Below, piece after piece: positions 10,691-20,032 of a stretch of 32,323 nucleotides of DNA. Where the stretch lies: assembly GCA_009602735.1 (NCBI GenBank), contig WELA01004248.1:557485-589807 (forward strand). Reading direction: 5' to 3'. This stretch comes from Mesotaenium endlicherianum. Lineage: Eukaryota > Streptophyta > Zygnematophyceae > Zygnematales > Mesotaeniaceae. Every line of letters begins with the position of its first letter. Positions within the stretch are counted from its first letter, which is position 1. Made by a program: the position numbers and the translations under genes. The notes beneath the pieces are model-generated. The model saw only the letters and a program-made list of their open reading frames with translations, was not told the DNA's origin and searched no databases.

Positions 10691-11434
10691 TGAAAGGGGC
10701 AGAGTGCCCTAGTGGAAGCGTGGTGACTCACGAGGAAAAGAACTACTTGCAATCATACTAAAGAGTGCAGCGGCATATCACTAAGAAAGCTTAGGAAAAT
10801 TACTCAACATTTTGAGTTGCAAGAAACTGCTCACAAATGATGTAGGATGAAAGGCCTTGTCATTACAAACCCGTAGAAATTTACAGAAGTGAAAACTGAT
10901 AAGTAACAAAGAAGTTATGCCTATTTATAATTTTCTGCCTAAGTGCTCCTCTCTAGGAGGAAGCTACGGATTTTCCTAAGTGTTCGTCAAATCGTCCCTT
11001 CCAGAATTTTCGTGAGTAGGCCAGATCAGTCTCATCTGACGTGTCGGGTCGAATAGACGTCCACATACGTGCATCGACATTATTAGAATATTCTATCTTA
11101 GGCGCGCTAGCCTAAACCGAAACTTCTAGATAAATTGACCTAGTCGGCACTCCGCGTCAGCCAAACTTACGTGAGGATTCGAGTTCATTCTAACGGGCCA
11201 GATCGCTCGACGCTGTCGGTCATTCTGACGGTCGCGCTCATCGCGAATTAAGGACAGTCGTCAACTGACCTCAAAACTAATTAAACTTCGAAAATCCGTA
11301 ACTCTCTCAATACTTGACCAAATTCGATGAACTTTATATCAAAATGATCACAAAAATGCACTCTACACTAATATACAATCAAAACATACTTTCATAAAAC
11401 TCAAAAATGCACTTCATAAACTTATGACCTTACA
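10691..11434 (-). mobile_element. Solo LTR 2 of the element A family, with perfect target duplication
   Basis: 744 bp in reverse orientation, starting TGAAAGGGG and ending GACCTTACA on the plus strand. It is flanked by the exact 5-bp duplication ACTAC (10686-10690 and 11435-11439), the size Ty3/gypsy integrases make. The promoter box reads TATTTATA on the plus strand at 10922-10929. No internal region remains, so the element was lost by LTR-LTR recombination. Confidence 0.95.
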
Positions 11435-11689
11435 ACTACAATCAAGCATGAAAAGTGCACTTCATGTCTATGTGGCAAAACAAATTAAATAAAGACCGGT
11501 AGCAAACTCAATCTTTCCTCGGGTAACACATTAAGAACTACAAAGGGAAAAAAGGTACGTAGTGCAACTTCCACTACCCAAGTAGTATTTTGTTGATAAG
11601 TGTACGTAAATGATACAGTGTATCAGTACGGCAAGTGAGGCCGATACGCAAGCATTGTAAATTTGTAAACTAGGGATGGCAGCGGCATT

Positions 11690-12260
11690 GTCGCCAGACG
11701 CTCGTGTGCGCACGAGGAACAAGACAAGGGGGTGCGGAAGTCCCTGGCGTTGCCATCTCGCCAATGCACACCAGAGGCCCCGCACGCAGTCCCTTGCAGA
11801 CACCACACACACGAAGTTTGAGGGGGGCAGCCATTGTTGATGTCCCTCGCTCATGCACACTAAACTAGAGGCCGGCAGTTGCTGCCATCGCTCTCCCACC
11901 CCAGCGCCCAACGGGTACCAGGCGAGAGGGCGGCAGCCGTTGCTATTTGCCTCTTTAACGGGGGGAGACAGCTGGTGCTTCTGTTGCCCCTCGCACACTG
12001 CCCCCGCCACACAACTGTCGCCGTTACAAATGCTCCCACGACACACCCAACTGAGGGGGTGGCAGGGAACTGCTGCCTCCTTTGTCGCCCTTACACATCT
12101 CCAGACTGGTGGAGCATAGGAGGGGTGACCGCTGGCGTTGCCCAACGCGCACAAGCCCCTCGGCTGCCCTCTGCAAACACCAGAGCGCAAGAGGGTGCAG
12201 GCACCGCTGTTGCGTGCCCCACACACACATCCCCTTGCACCACGCCTCGGAATGAGCAGC
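11690..12260. repeat. Degenerate GC-rich minisatellite, unit about 80 bp
   Basis: A pattern of a G-rich start, GGCAGC-like word, (T)GTTGC(C), CCCTCGCACAC-like word and CAACT recurs at intervals of about 75 to 90 bp with heavy divergence. The 251-codon minus-strand frame over it (11531-12286) simply reads the repeat: Cys/Val and Gln-Gln-x-x-Pro-Pro patterns recur. I therefore treat that frame as non-genic. Confidence 0.55.
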
Positions 12261-13321
12261 ATACACCCTACGCCCTCTTGTTCCACGTCATTGCACCAGG
12301 CACCTCCAATGGCAGCCCCCCCCCCCCCTCCTCCTTGCCTAGTGAGAAGAGGAGGAGGAGGAATGCTCGTCTTTGGCTGAGACTTCTCGAATGTTGATAA
12401 GATTCAATTATTGATTAGACAGTTAAAGTCCTCTCCCTTTTGGCAATAGTAGAGGATAAATTGGTACTTCACTGGGTTCCTACAAAGACTCATACGTATT
12501 CACCACCTTCGAAACCCACTTCAAGGGATCAGGCCCAGAGGGAGGCGTGCTGTTCGCAGAGCCTGCCTGCCCAACGAGGCAGAGCTAGAGGGCTGGAGCA
12601 AGAGAGAGAGGGAGGGCCACAAAGAGGGAGGGAGGGAGAGAGGGAGGGAGGAAGGAGAGGGACGTCTAGCACTAGCAGCACACACGCCTCCCCCCTTCCT
12701 TGCCTTGCCTACTCTCCTCTCCTCTGCATGCATTTTGTCCCCTCTTCCCAACCCCAAACTACCCTGCCCTGCCCTCCCCTGCCGTGCCTTGTCATGATCT
12801 GTCCTCGAATGCACCTGTGGCTGCGGGTGGACAAACACACCTGGCAAGAGCAGGCCCACAGCTGGCTGGTTGCAGGGCCAAGCCTGCCTGCGGTCGGCTC
12901 ACCGCGTCCGCCATGCCTACCCTAGCCCCCCCTCACTCCCTCTCCTCAGGTCTGGTCTACCTCCCGAGGAACCCACACGCCCGAGAGACACACGCTGACG
13001 GGAGGGCTGGGAGACAACACGCACGCACTGAGTGGGTCAAAGTCCTGCCCCTCCCCCCTCTTTGGCGTGGATGCCCTCCAAAAAAGCTTCCCCCCATGAG
13101 GAGAAAGCAGCTAAACCACAGGCCAGCTCGTCTGCCAGCCAGCTTCCAGAAGAGGAGGCAAAAGAGACAAGGGGGCGGGTTATACCAGCAGACGGCGGTA
13201 GGAGGCGGAGCCCACGGGAGGGCGCCTGATGCTGTCGCTCGCTGGCCCTTTTCAAGTTGGCCAGCTAAGGTCTCCGACGCTCTTCCCCCCTCTTCCCCTC
13301 ACTCATTTGGACAAGATCGTA
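12261..13321. other. Low-complexity DNA
   Basis: It contains a C-run near 12318-12330 followed by a GGA repeat, a long purine tract of GGGA/GAGA type (about 12600-12660), and pyrimidine-rich stretches (12690-12790). Plus-strand frames (12440-12925, 12700-13362) translate into Pro/Ser/Arg-rich low-complexity peptide. No gene is supported. Confidence 0.5.
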
Positions 13322-13520
13322 GAAGAGATAACGGTGCCAAAGGTTCCTTGGTACGTGAATAATGCGTGGGAAGAAGGCCAAACCCTACTGGTACGCGAAA
13401 ACGATGCCAAAAGTTCACTGGAATGTAAAATGGATGCCAAAAGCCATACCCTGCCGGTACGCGCAAAAAGATGCCATACCCCACTTGTACACAAAAACGG
13501 TGCGGAAAAGTCACTGGAAT
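13322..13520. repeat. Short inverted-orientation relative of the 35-bp minisatellite
   Basis: About six units of GGTACGCG(A) AAA..GATGCCAAAAG..CACTGG type repeat every 33 to 36 bp. Read on the opposite strand, they match the diverged right-hand part of the array at 5484-7210 (GGCA..CATT..CGTACCAG..). The cluster is therefore in inverted orientation to that array, about 6 kb away. Confidence 0.6.
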
Positions 13521-13851
13521 TTGCAAACGTCAAAGGCCATATTTACTGCAGTAGTATATTTGGCCCGTCGCAGGCTGTTGCGCGCAATCGCACGCAGACC
13601 ACAAACTACGAGTTTATACACATATTGGATCACAACTCCAAAAGTCAAGGAACATTGCGGGGAGGCGACAAAATGCCATCCACCAAGCATCCGTGGACAC
13701 AACAATTGCAGGAAAGGACCAAACGACTAACCATGCATCGTCGCCACAGACTTCAGAACGCGCGGCAAAGCCTCAACACACTAGGCAGGCTCAATCCAAC
13801 TCACCTTGCTCCAGCGCGCCCCCCGCTCCCTCGCCTCCCCCCAACGCCCAT
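13521..13851. other. Intergenic DNA, nothing recognised
   Basis: No gene or repeat was recognised between the inverted minisatellite cluster and the left end of element A. Confidence 0.4.
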
Positions 13852-14001
13852 TGAAAGGGGCAGAGTGCCCTAGTGGAAGCGTAATGACTCACGAGGAAAG
13901 GAACTAGTTGCAATCATACTAAAGAGTGCAGCGGCATATCACTAAGAAAGCTTAGAAAAATTACTCAACATTTTGAGTAGCCAGAAACTGCTCACAAATG
14001 A

Positions 14002-14822
14002 CCCTCTAGATTTTTTTAGCGGAACTTGTCGACGACTTGACATGAAACCGTCTTGATGGGGTATTTTCGACAATGTCAGGACTTCGACTGATGAAACTCG
14101 TTTCAATTGAATAAGATATCGAAGTGCAGGTACTTACGTCGATGGGGGCCTTCAATTTTCATGGCCGCGATAGCATTATCAAGTAAATAAAAAATTCTCG
14201 TCAAGATTCGAGTCTTGACGACAATTTCAAGTACGTGTCAAGAAAGGCATCACGTCACTCACTATTCAGCGAGTAACCGACATCTCTGACAGTGTACTAA
14301 AATTTACACGTGTTGATTGTCCATGTCTATCACACCTTATATCCCATATTGAATTCGAGCACATAGATCTACCTCCTCTAGTGACTACGCATCGGCGACT
14401 TTTATTATCACGAGACGGAGGGTCTGCGCCCGCAGATTTCACCTACTCTCGGGTAGTTTGGGCAAGTAATTTCTTTGCTTAATTTTTAAACAACAAGAAC
14501 GGAGAGTTGGCAAAACTTGGTAACCCTAACTTAAACCCAGGCCCGTGAAAGAATATGGCACACAGTGCTATGAGGCACGGTCTCAAGATCACCTAGATAA
14601 TAATGACGTGCACGGAAACGCCCGACCCGCTCGTTAAATGCGCGACTCGACTGACAAAGCTGCCGAGCCGCTGTCAGTCAATTTCATCCGGACGTCATTT
14701 GCATAAACTTGAAATTTTTGTCAACCATCTCGTCCTCTTCCTTGACGCGAATTGTAACGGGGTTTCAAGTCGACATTGGACCCACTTTCAAGTTGGTTTC
14801 AAGCGGAAAAAAATCTAGAGTG
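14002..14822. mobile_element. 821-bp non-autonomous DNA element with terminal inverted repeats
   Basis: The ends are CCCTCTAGATTTTTTT on the left and, reverse-complemented, CACTCTAGATTTTTTT on the right: 15 of 16 match. Comparison with LTR 2 gives the empty site exactly. The only duplicated target bases are GA, 14000-14001 and 14823-14824. Subterminal words of ACTTG..TGAAACC type also repeat in inverted orientation near both ends. There is no significant coding capacity; the largest frame is about 71 codons. By structure it is MITE-like. The superfamily is uncertain, because a GA dinucleotide duplication does not match the usual TA of Tc1/mariner. Confidence 0.8.
14198..14221. repeat. Perfect 9-bp hairpin inside the 821-bp element
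   Basis: TCGTCAAGA (14198-14206) and TCTTGACGA (14213-14221) flank the loop TTCGAG. Confidence 0.75.
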
Positions 14823-15419
14823 GATGTAGGATGGAAGGCCTTGTCATTACAAACCCGTATAAATTTACAAAAGTGAAAACTGATAAGAAATGAAGTAGTT
14901 ATGTCTATTTATAGTTTTCTGACTTAAGTCCTCCTCTCTAGACGGGAGCTACGAAATTTCCTTAGCGTTCGTCAAATCGTCCCTTCCAGAATATTCGTGA
15001 GTAGGGCAAATCAGTCTCATCTGACGTGTCGGGTCGAATAGACGTCCACATACGTGCATCGACATTATTAGAATATTCTATCTTAGGCGCGCTAGCCTAA
15101 ACCGAAACTTCTAGGTAAATCAACCTAGTCGGCACTCCGCGTCAGCCAAACTTATGTGAAGGTTTGAGTTCACTCTAACCGGCCAGATCGCTCGACGCTG
15201 TCGGTCAATCCGACGGTCGCGCTCACCGCGAACTAAGGACAGTCGTCAACCGACCTCAAAACTAATTAAACTTTGAAAATCCATAACTCTCTCAATATTT
15301 AACCGAATTCAATGAACTTTATATCAAAAGAATCACCAAAATGCACTCCACACTTCTATGCAATCAAAACATACATTCATGAAACTCGAAAATGCACTCG
15401 ATAAACCTATGACCTTACA

Positions 15420-15433
15420 TCATTCCCCTCCTC
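15420..15433 (-). other. Polypurine tract of element A
   Basis: On the minus strand GAGGAGGGGAATGA directly precedes the TGTAAGG start of the 3' LTR. Polypurine tracts prime plus-strand DNA synthesis in LTR retrotransposons. The position is exact. Confidence 0.8.
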
Positions 15434-15482
15434 AAGATGCGACGTCCTCGACGCATTCAGTGGATAACGCCTCAACTTACTC

Positions 15483-16591
15483 TTACAATGAGTCAAGGTG
15501 ACCTCGTCGATCGCCGACAATCGCCTCCACTTCATACTCCAATACATCATCGATCTCGACCGGTGGTGGCGGTGTAGGTAGTCGTTCTGGATGTCCTTCA
15601 TTCGGGTCAACATACGACCGCAGACAACTAACATGGAACACATCATGAATACGCCAGCCTGAAGAAAGTTCCAACTTGTAGGTCACTGGATTAACCTGCT
15701 TGAGCACCACAAAGGGACCTGTAAACCGTGCCCGCAATTTTCTCTTGCCTGTGAAAGGTAGGTTCTCTGTGGACAAGAGTACTTTGTCGCCCACATGGAA
15801 TGTCACTTCCCTCCTGTGCTTGTTAGCATGCTTGACCTGTTCCTCCTGTGCCTTCCGAATACACGTCTTTGCCATGTCCTAAGTCTTGGCCATCTGCTTC
15901 ATAAAAGCTTGTGTAGAAGGAACCTGAGTCTCCTTGGCCTTCTCCAACAAGATGTTCCCAGGATGATATACTTCTCTTCCATAAACCATAGCGAATGGTG
16001 ATTGCTTGGTGGAACCCTGCATGCTGTTGTTGTAGGCAAACTCCAACCCTGGCAGCTTCTTGTCCCACTCTGAAGGGTTCTCCATAGTGAAAGTCCTGAG
16101 CACCTCTGCAGAGTTCTGTTGAGCCTCTCACTCTGCCCGTCTGTCTGAGGATGATTGGAAGTGCTCATACTCAGCTTGGTCCCCATCAAAGTAAACAATG
16201 ACCGCCAAAAGTTGCTAGTGAACCTTGGATCCCGATCTGAAACAATCACCTTCGATAGCCGTGCCACATCTGCTGCCGTACAAGTCTCCTTCATGGGAAT
16301 GAAGTGAGCCATCTTGTTGAGCCGATCAAACACAACCCAAACTGCATTGTGCCCTTGACCACTCACTGGTAACGATGTGATGAAGTCCATAGCAATCTGC
16401 TCCCAAGGATACTCTGGGATAGGCAGGGGTTGCAAGGTACCTCCCTTCTTTTGATTTGGTGTCTTGTTACGCTGGCACGCATCGCAACTCCTGATCCACT
16501 CCTCGATGTCCTTGTCCATTTTCACCAATAATACTCCCGCTTCAGCACGCTTGCCATTTTCTCGCTTCCAAAGTGTCCAGCATATAAGCAA
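15483..16591 (-). pseudogene. Element A integrase core and C-terminus, broken
   Basis: Integrase of the DDE type, in three frames. Visible in order are CDACQRNK (second half of the HHCC zinc finger), MDFITSLP (first Asp), SDRDPRF (second Asp) and NHPQTDGQSERLNRTL (Glu). A GPY/F module follows (GPFVVLKQVNPVTYKLEL). Then comes only the first strand of a chromodomain (EYEVEAIVGDRR), cut by a stop at 15483. A short in-frame loss near 16250 removes residues between the first Asp region and the second Asp. There is a frameshift near 16110-16130 and an in-frame TAG at 15879-15881. It is not functional. Confidence 0.9.
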
Positions 16592-17460
16592 TCATGATGC
16601 TCCGCAAGTAGTAAGTCGTGTAACTCCTTGATGTCAGGTACCACCACTCTCTTGGAATCACCATAATACCATATGCCGTCCTCCTTCTGAATACTCAAGT
16701 TGGAGTCAGCTGCTCCACCATCAGCAAACTCTGGGTCCTCCTCATAGCCTCTTTGAAGCTTCTCCTTGAAGTCCATACTCCTTCTGATGACTGAGACAGC
16801 TGCAAGGTCACACCTCCTGGATAAAGCGTCTGCGGGGTTGATCTTCCCAGGTAAGTACTCAATCTTGTGGTCGAACTGTTGCAAAAACACCATCCACCTT
16901 GCCTGTCTTGGTGTTAACGTTGGCTTTGTCATAAATTTCTCCAAGCTCTTGTGGTCGGTCTTTATAAACACCTTCCGGCGGTCCACATAACATCGCCAGA
17001 TCCTCAAAGCCTGGATAATAGCCAACATCTCTCGCTCGTGTGCTGCATAGTTCTGCTCAGCAGGACTCAACTTCCTGCTCTCATATGCCACAGGCTGCAA
17101 TCCTTTGCCCTGGTCTTGGAGAAGAATGGCTCCCACTGCAAAGTTTGATGCGTCCGTGATGATGGTGAAAGGAAGCTCTGAACTTGCAATTGCCAATACA
17201 GGTGCCTGTGTCAACAGCTCTTTAATCTTCTCAAAAGCTTGCTGCTCCTTGTCACCCCAAAGCCACTTCTCCTGCTTCTTCAACATGTCCGTGAGCGATG
17301 CACACACCTTCGCAAATCCTTCAATGAAACGTCAATAATAATTTGCCATGCCAAGGAAATTCCTGAGTTGATGAATATCAGCAGGTACCGGCCAATCTCT
17401 GACAGCTTGCACCTTCTTTTGTTCCACTTTGACTCCTTCAGCTCCCACTATGTGCCCAAG
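16522..17460 (-). pseudogene. Element A RT C-terminus, RNase H and integrase zinc finger, broken
   Basis: Reading from 17460, the RT connection (FKFLGHIVGAEG) continues to GMANYY, where a TGA at 17332-17334 replaces the usual Arg codon, probably a CGA to TGA change. A long open stretch to 16522 then encodes RNase H: ITDASNFAVGAILLQ with the first Asp, then AHEREMLAI and KTDHKSL. It ends with the HHCC zinc-finger histidines (AEHHDCLYAGHFG). A frameshift near 16540 separates this from the rest of integrase. The right end abuts the element B target duplication. Confidence 0.9.
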
Positions 17461-17465
17461 AAACT
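17461..17465. other. Target-site duplication of element B, left copy
   Basis: AAACT, repeated exactly at 25040-25044. The duplicated bases lie in the reverse transcriptase of element A, at the codons for E-F in VEFLGH. Confidence 0.95.
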
Positions 17466-18211
17466 TGAAATGAATCGACTTACCAAATAAGCGATTAACA
17501 ATTAATAAAGATCTTTATATCAACAAGTAATCTTTATGGCGATTTCCGTTGGCTGGTTAAACGGCAAAGGACAATACACTAGCAGTGAATAATACTCGTA
17601 AGTCAAATGCGAGTAAACTAGCATCAATAACGCAAATCAGTAAACTCATACATAAGCAAGGTTAGAAGACAGTGCGTTTCAATGGCTTCTCGCCTTGGAT
17701 TCAGATCTCTCTCAGTAAGCTGTACAGGAGAGTTGGCCTCGTTTTAGAATGCCGAACTTGAGGGCAATGCCTAGCATATGTACATGGAATGAGTTTACTG
17801 TTCAACGGTCAGTGCGATGGCACCGCCTACCCGGGAGTTAACCACGTTGGTAGGACCTCGGTTAACCAAATCCACCGCCATCTCCCATCATCCCGAATAG
17901 CCATCCATCATAGGGATGTCATCTGGCCATTCATCTAGCATATCACACTTAGATGCATATCAAGGCAGTTCGCTGCTACCGAGTACGGAAGTCAGCTGGC
18001 TGTCAAAGAATGTGTCAGCAAGCTGACTTAAGTTGACTTCAGCCTGCTGCTTTTGGCCGAGTCATTAAACTGATAATTATGTAAAGTCCAGCAGACTGAT
18101 TATTAACTAAAGTTCAGCAGACTGACTACTAACTAAAGTTCAGCAGGCTGAACTAAATTAACTATTATATTTAAATGAATATTATATCTACTAATATACT
18201 GATTCATTACA
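17466..18211 (-). mobile_element. 3' LTR of element B
   Basis: 746 bp, TGAAATGAATCG ... GATTCATTACA on the plus strand. It carries three copies of a 26-bp unit (AAGTTCAGCAGACTGA type, about 18087-18165), where the other LTR has two. A TATAAAGA box lies near the downstream end on the minus strand, close to an AAAGATCTTT palindrome. Confidence 0.95.
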
Positions 18212-18226
18212 ATCCCTCCAACTTAA
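18212..18226 (-). other. Terminal polypurine tract of element B
   Basis: On the minus strand TTAAGTTGGAGGGAT directly precedes the LTR start TGTAATG. Thirteen bases (TTAAGTTGGAGGG) recur at 20208-20220, just downstream of pol. Confidence 0.8.
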
Positions 18227-18324
18227 CTTGTTGTCGCCTCGACAACATTAGACTGCAGAAATTTTAAACAAGGGAACTGAACCTGACCAGCCTCCCTTAC
18301 TGACTGCCTCTTCAGTCTGTCACC

Positions 18325-20001
18325 TTAAGGGGTTGTTCCTGGGGCTTCAGGGTCAGGAGACGGAGATCTGGACCTAGATCTGGACTGCCCTCTAGGTCTA
18401 TCAGCTGGCCTTCTAAAGAACCCTGTTTGCTCTAAAGTTGGCCCTCGAGGAGAACGGAGGATGGTGGCCTGCTCTTCAACCACTTGGGTGTTGATCCCCA
18501 CATAGACAGGCATTCCAGTAGGATGCTGAAATACATTGGCTAGAGGTACATGCCCCTGAGCGGAGGGGGAGGCTGGCATACCTCTGGCCCACCCACGTGT
18601 CCCTCTTCTGGCACCCCTGTCCTCTGGGGATTTCTGTCTGTGTCTGCTGCCCAGTACAGTCAGATCAGCTTCTTCCCCTGCTTGGGCAGGTGGGCTGGGG
18701 GAGCGAGCGCGGGGTCCAGTTGTCGCCATAACGGGGATCACATTCCACACACCTGATCGTGGTTCTTTAGGAAGTGCCACTGCCTGTCCCTGGGTATCCT
18801 GAGTACCTGCTGCTGATGCTTCTCCTCTGCCTTGTTCTTCTTCCTCATCCTCCTCATCCTCCTCCTCGGAGAGAGTAGGGGTCTCGTCCACTAAGTCGTC
18901 CTGCTCCCTAGTAGACATGGAGTAGTCTACCGACCTCCCTTTCTTAGGGCGCGCTGGAGGTTGCTTGGCCTTCAGCCTACTGATATCTATCCGGCCTGCA
19001 TTCTTTGCCCATTTGACAAAGGCATGCTTTCCCTTAGAGAAGTAGTCTCTTCCCCTCCTCCTATGTTCCTTGGTCTCTGCATTCATATTGCTCAGGCATC
19101 CATTCAGCCTGGGGTCCCAAGGGGCAATGTGAGGTGGTAGGATGAGATAGCCGTCTAGGCCATAGTGGAAGTCATCCGGTTGGGCTCGGTCACACTCCTG
19201 CTTCTTATTTGTGACGGTCATCCACCTCCAGTCTGTTGGCTGCTGGTAGTACTGGGGTCCGTGCTCAGCCTTCCTCAGTTTACACGGGAACCAGTGGGGA
19301 GAGAACATCTGCTGTCCTGCTTCCCTGGCCAAGTACTCCCAGCTCCTTCTCTCAACTTCATTGTAAGCTGGCAGGAGTGTGAGGTAGAATACCGTATCCT
19401 TAAAGCTATCGGGCCGCATGCTCACCATCCGGATGAGTCTCTGATCTCCCACTATTCCCGGTATGGGGACCGGCTTGTCCTCTGAATCATCTGCGAGATA
19501 CCGGGCCTGCTCTGCTGTATAGCCCACCATCTTAGCATAATCTTCGTAAAGGACCACGCCGGTGTGTGTCTCGATGTACCTGTCCAGTGCTGTAGCTCCT
19601 TCCTTCTGTAGCAGTGTTGTCTGTTCCAGCCTGTTGATCTCCTGGGCTGCCAGCAATGCTTCCTTCAGGTTATCGAAGTTTTGGCCACCCACCACAGTAT
19701 ACCTGTAAGTGGCCAAGCTCTTCTGTCTGTCCGCTTCAATCTTTTTTCTTTTCTCCTCTTCTGCCGCTGCCGCTTCTTCTTGCTGTTTCTTCTGTCTCTC
19801 CTCCTCAGCCTTCCTGAGGTTTTCCGCTTCCTGATCCTTCTTCCTCTGTGCCTCTTCTGCCGCCTCTTGTTGTTTGCGGACCCTTTCTTGTTCTCTCCTG
19901 GTGAGGGACGTCGCCGCCAGCTCCTTCTGGTATTGCTCCATTGTCCTCCTGGCTTCTTCTGCCTTGCGCTTTCTGTCCTCCTTTTGTGTGGTGGGCGCCA
20001 T
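18325..20001 (-). CDS. Element B 3' ORF: 558-residue protein of unknown function
   Basis: An intact frame sits in the position where envelope-like genes lie in some gypsy elements. I chose the ATG at 20001-19999 (MAPTTQKEDR) because it follows a splice-acceptor-like site. The frame is open 8 codons further upstream, with another ATG three codons before. Layout: residues 8-95 form a highly charged Glu/Lys/Arg/Gln coiled coil. Residues 100-345 are a globular region rich in aromatics (for example FYLTLLPAYNEVERRSWEYL and HWFPC). Then come a basic linker (342-357), an acidic run (377-389), and a Pro/Ser/Arg-rich tail ending in an RS/SP block (QSRSRSRSPSPD, 539-550). There is no signal peptide or membrane segment, so it is not an envelope protein by sequence. 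RS tails suggest a nuclear or RNA-linked role (inference). It lies 268 bp from the pol stop. I do not recognise the family. Confidence 0.85.
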   Translation of the reverse strand: MAPTTQKEDRKRKAEEARRTMEQYQKELAATSLTRREQERVRKQQEAAEEAQRKKDQEAENLRKAEEERQKKQQEEAAAAEEEKRKKIEADRQKSLATYRYTVVGGQNFDNLKEALLAAQEINRLEQTTLLQKEGATALDRYIETHTGVVLYEDYAKMVGYTAEQARYLADDSEDKPVPIPGIVGDQRLIRMVSMRPDSFKDTVFYLTLLPAYNEVERRSWEYLAREAGQQMFSPHWFPCKLRKAEHGPQYYQQPTDWRWMTVTNKKQECDRAQPDDFHYGLDGYLILPPHIAPWDPRLNGCLSNMNAETKEHRRRGRDYFSKGKHAFVKWAKNAGRIDISRLKAKQPPARPKKGRSVDYSMSTREQDDLVDETPTLSEEEDEEDEEEEQGRGEASAAGTQDTQGQAVALPKEPRSGVWNVIPVMATTGPRARSPSPPAQAGEEADLTVLGSRHRQKSPEDRGARRGTRGWARGMPASPSAQGHVPLANVFQHPTGMPVYVGINTQVVEEQATILRSPRGPTLEQTGFFRRPADRPRGQSRSRSRSPSPDPEAPGTTP

Positions 20002-20032
20002 CCTGCACATGTAACCAGGGCACAAGTTAGTA
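20002..20032 (-). promoter_or_regulatory. Splice acceptor-like site just before the 3' ORF
   Basis: On the minus strand a perfect TACTAAC branch-point motif (20032-20026) lies 24 nt before TGTGCAG|G (AG at 20004-20003). The ORF's ATG starts one base later. A donor-like ATG|GTAAGC spans the gag start codon (24285-24277). Splicing between them would give a subgenomic mRNA for the 3' ORF, as shown for envelope-class plant elements. The join would place two overlapping AUGs in different frames, so this exact donor is uncertain. Confidence 0.4.

Larger units (their letters stand above)
13852..15419 (-). mobile_element. 3' LTR of element A (LTR 3), interrupted
   Basis: It has the same ends as LTR 2 (TGAAAGGGG ... 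GACCTTACA on the plus strand). It spans 1568 bp because 821 bp (14002-14822) are inserted; about 747 bp is LTR sequence. The TATA box is at 14906-14913 on the plus strand. It is joined at 15420 to a polypurine tract, which shows it is the 3' LTR of the minus-strand element. Confidence 0.93.

Noticed and set aside
11531..12286. 251-codon minus-strand Cys-rich ORF
   Set aside because: It reads a degenerate tandem repeat. The Cys/Val and Gln-Pro patterns recur with the DNA repeat.
12700..13362. 220-codon plus-strand ORF
   Set aside because: Pro/Arg/Ser-rich translation of low-complexity DNA, running into the inverted minisatellite.
18325..20001. Envelope-like protein
   Set aside because: The position fits, but there is no signal peptide, transmembrane segment or glycoprotein-like Cys pattern.
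19805..20023. Alternative frame in the 5' part of the 3' ORF as a separate gene
   Set aside because: Gly/Arg/Gln-rich shadow of the coiled-coil frame. I noted only that the gag AUG, if spliced, would enter this frame.
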